Assembly (NCBI GenBank): GCA_013695005.1
Contig: JACDBJ010000213.1
Coordinates: 1-6,174 of the forward strand
Source: Pseudonocardiales bacterium
Lineage (GTDB): Bacteria; Actinomycetota; Actinomycetes; Mycobacteriales; Pseudonocardiaceae
Direction of reading: 5' to 3'
DNA: 6,174 nucleotides
Made by a program: the position numbers and the translations under genes. The notes under the pieces are model-generated. The model saw nothing but the letters and a program-made list of their open reading frames with translations, made no database searches and was not told the origin of the DNA. Positions 5,029 through 6,174 of this stretch are shown in pieces. The first letter of the stretch is position 1; each line of letters starts with the position of its first letter.

Positions 5029-5898
5029 GTGGTCGCGTCATCGAGCCCAACGGTCCTCAAACGTTGGATCGCGCTAGAGCTGCGGAAGCTCCGGGAGGAC
5101 GTCAGCATCAGCCGTCAGCAGGTCGCGGAGCGCCTGCACTGCGCTCTCTCACACGTCACCCACATCGAGACCATGCGGAACCTGCCCAGAGCGGCGGAGC
5201 TCGAGGTGATGCTCGACTTCTACGGGGTCGCCGAACGCACACCGTTCTTCATCGACCTGCTTACCGCTGCCCGCAAAGGCAAGGACTGGTGGACCGCCCA
5301 CAGTTCCGCCGTCCCGAAACACTTCGACCTATTCCTCGGCCTGGAGCGCGCCGCCGGCCGCATCGAGAGCTTCGCCGCGATCGTCGTCCCCGGTGTGTTC
5401 CAGATCCCTGCGTACACCGAAGCGATCATCCGGCAAGGGAACCCGGAATTGCCCGACCACGATGTGGACGAGGGGGTCAAGCTGCGGATCGCGCGACAGC
5501 AGGTTCTGGACCGCACAGACCCGCCCGTGCATCTCTGGTCGGTCCTCGACGAGTCCGTGCTCCGACGCCTCGTCGGCGGCCCCACTGTCACATCCGAACA
5601 GCTCACACACCTGGTCGAGCTGTCGAGGCGACCGAATATCGAGATCCAGGTATTGCCAGCGGACTCGGGTGCCCACCCCGGTGGCGATGGCAGCTTCCAG
5701 ATCCTGTCTTTCCCGTCCGATCTGGTGGGCGACCCCGGCGTAACCTACGTCGAAACCAGGATTCAGCCGATCTACTACGAGAAACCCGAGGAGATCACCG
5801 AGTACCGGGACGTGCTCACCCGGCTCCGGGTACAAGCGCTCAACCCGGAGAAGTCCCGGGCCGCCCTCACGCAAGCCGCAGAGGACCTACGACCATGA
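5029..5898 (+). CDS. XRE-family transcriptional regulator with DUF5753 domain
   Basis: A 289-aa DNA-binding regulator of the type found in many copies in actinobacteria (WhiJ-like). The N-terminal helix-turn-helix spans about 16-66 (ELRKLREDVSISRQQVAERL at 17-36, recognition helix around 38-50). The C-terminal DUF5753 domain runs from about 85 to 280, with its typical motifs: VPGVFQIPAYTEAII (120-134), RIARQQVL (153-160), HLWSVLDESVLRRLVGG (168-184), and IEIQVLPADSGAHPGGDGSF (204-223). Length is normal for the family. The GTG start has a good ribosome binding site. The stop overlaps the ATG of the DUF397 gene by 4 nt (ATGA), and such pairs work together, often with the DUF397 protein modulating the regulator. 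It is transcribed away from the lanthipeptide operon with a palindrome between them, which suggests it controls that operon and itself. What ligand DUF5753 senses is not known to me, and whether it acts as repressor or activator cannot be read from the sequence. Confidence 0.95.
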   Translation: MVASSSPTVLKRWIALELRKLREDVSISRQQVAERLHCALSHVTHIETMRNLPRAAELEVMLDFYGVAERTPFFIDLLTAARKGKDWWTAHSSAVPKHFDLFLGLERAAGRIESFAAIVVPGVFQIPAYTEAIIRQGNPELPDHDVDEGVKLRIARQQVLDRTDPPVHLWSVLDESVLRRLVGGPTVTSEQLTHLVELSRRPNIEIQVLPADSGAHPGGDGSFQILSFPSDLVGDPGVTYVETRIQPIYYEKPEEITEYRDVLTRLRVQALNPEKSRAALTQAAEDLRP

Positions 5899-6125
5899 AC
5901 CACCAAGACGCCCTAAACGCGCTGGCCGTCGCACCGAACTGGCGGAAGTCTACCTACTCCACCAAAGCCGACAACTGCGTGGAGATCAGCACCGAGCTGC
6001 CCGGATGGGTCGGCGTGCGGGATAGCAAGCTCGGCCCGAGCAGCCCCATCCTCGCCTTCACGTACGACGAGTGGCGTGCGCTGATCGACGGTGTCCGAGC
6101 CGGCGAGCTCGGCCTCGATCGATAG
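5895..6125 (+). CDS. DUF397 domain protein, partner of the XRE/DUF5753 regulator
   Basis: A 76-aa protein consisting of a single DUF397 domain. Characteristic elements are WRKSTYSTKADNCVEIS (15-31, family form WRKSSYS...NCVEV), VGVRDSKLGPSSPILAF (39-55, family form VRDSK..GP.L.F) and EWRALIDGVRAGEL near the C-terminus. The ATG overlaps the TGA of the regulator gene and no separate ribosome binding site is apparent, so the two are translationally coupled at similar levels. In Streptomyces such small proteins act with an adjacent XRE/DUF5753 protein in control of development or secondary metabolism, and the pairs have been likened to toxin-antitoxin modules. The role here is inferred from that pairing. 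Confidence 0.95.
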   Translation: MNHQDALNALAVAPNWRKSTYSTKADNCVEISTELPGWVGVRDSKLGPSSPILAFTYDEWRALIDGVRAGELGLDR

Positions 6126-6174
6126 TCCGTCGAGGACTCAGGACCAGCTGACCGGATTCAGGCCGCCTAAGTGG

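Noticed and set aside
5064..6125. Plus-strand 353-codon frame over the regulator, ending with the DUF397 sequence
   Set aside because: Only the last 76 residues are meaningful (DUF397). The first part is an Arg/Pro-rich out-of-frame reading of the XRE regulator. The DUF397 gene starts at the ATG overlapping the regulator's stop.
1..6174. CRISPR arrays, tRNA or rRNA genes, insertion sequences or attachment sites
   Set aside because: No regularly spaced direct repeats, tRNA arms, transposase motifs or terminal inverted repeats were found when reading both strands.

Overview
The window comes from a high-GC actinomycete, either a Streptomyces-like organism or a related genus. Evidence is the strong G/C bias at third codon positions, GTG starts, purine-rich ribosome binding sites, and an XRE/DUF5753 plus DUF397 regulator pair, which is an actinobacterial signature. 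The genus cannot be fixed from the sequence.

The layout is two divergent transcription units around an AT-rich promoter island at about 4921-4960. The leftward (minus-strand) unit reads, in order of transcription: a 72-aa small protein (4752-4534); a 109-aa small protein (4537-4208); a QueE-like radical SAM enzyme (4211-3477); possibly a 22-aa mini-ORF (3480-3412); a 48-aa lanthipeptide-type precursor (3391-3245); a full-length class I lantibiotic dehydratase, LanB (3205-47); and the first 16 codons of another gene that runs off the window (50-1). Most junctions are 4-nt ATGA/GTGA overlaps, which points to translational coupling. The precursor is different: it has its own strong ribosome binding site and a preceding inverted repeat.

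The rightward (plus-strand) unit is an XRE-family regulator with a DUF5753 sensor domain (5029-5898), overlapping by 4 nt a 76-aa DUF397 protein (5895-6125). The last 49 bases show nothing recognisable.

Together this looks like the regulatory and early-biosynthetic end of a class I lanthipeptide (RiPP) cluster. The precursor has an LDLDVR leader box followed by a short, Asp-rich core with two Ser/Thr-to-Cys pairings. LanB would dehydrate the Ser/Thr by tRNA-Glu-dependent glutamylation and elimination. No cyclase, transporter or protease is inside the window; these may lie beyond position 1. The unusual part is the coupled trio of two small, mutually similar proteins and a QueE-family radical SAM enzyme. 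That enzyme keeps the CX3CX2C cluster but differs at two strongly conserved QueE active-site positions (His30 for Glu, Val55 for Thr). No other 7-deazaguanine gene is present, so the trio may have been repurposed, possibly to modify the peptide. The regulator pair probably controls the leftward operon through the palindrome TGTAAC-AC-GTTACA, which lies inside both candidate divergent promoters.
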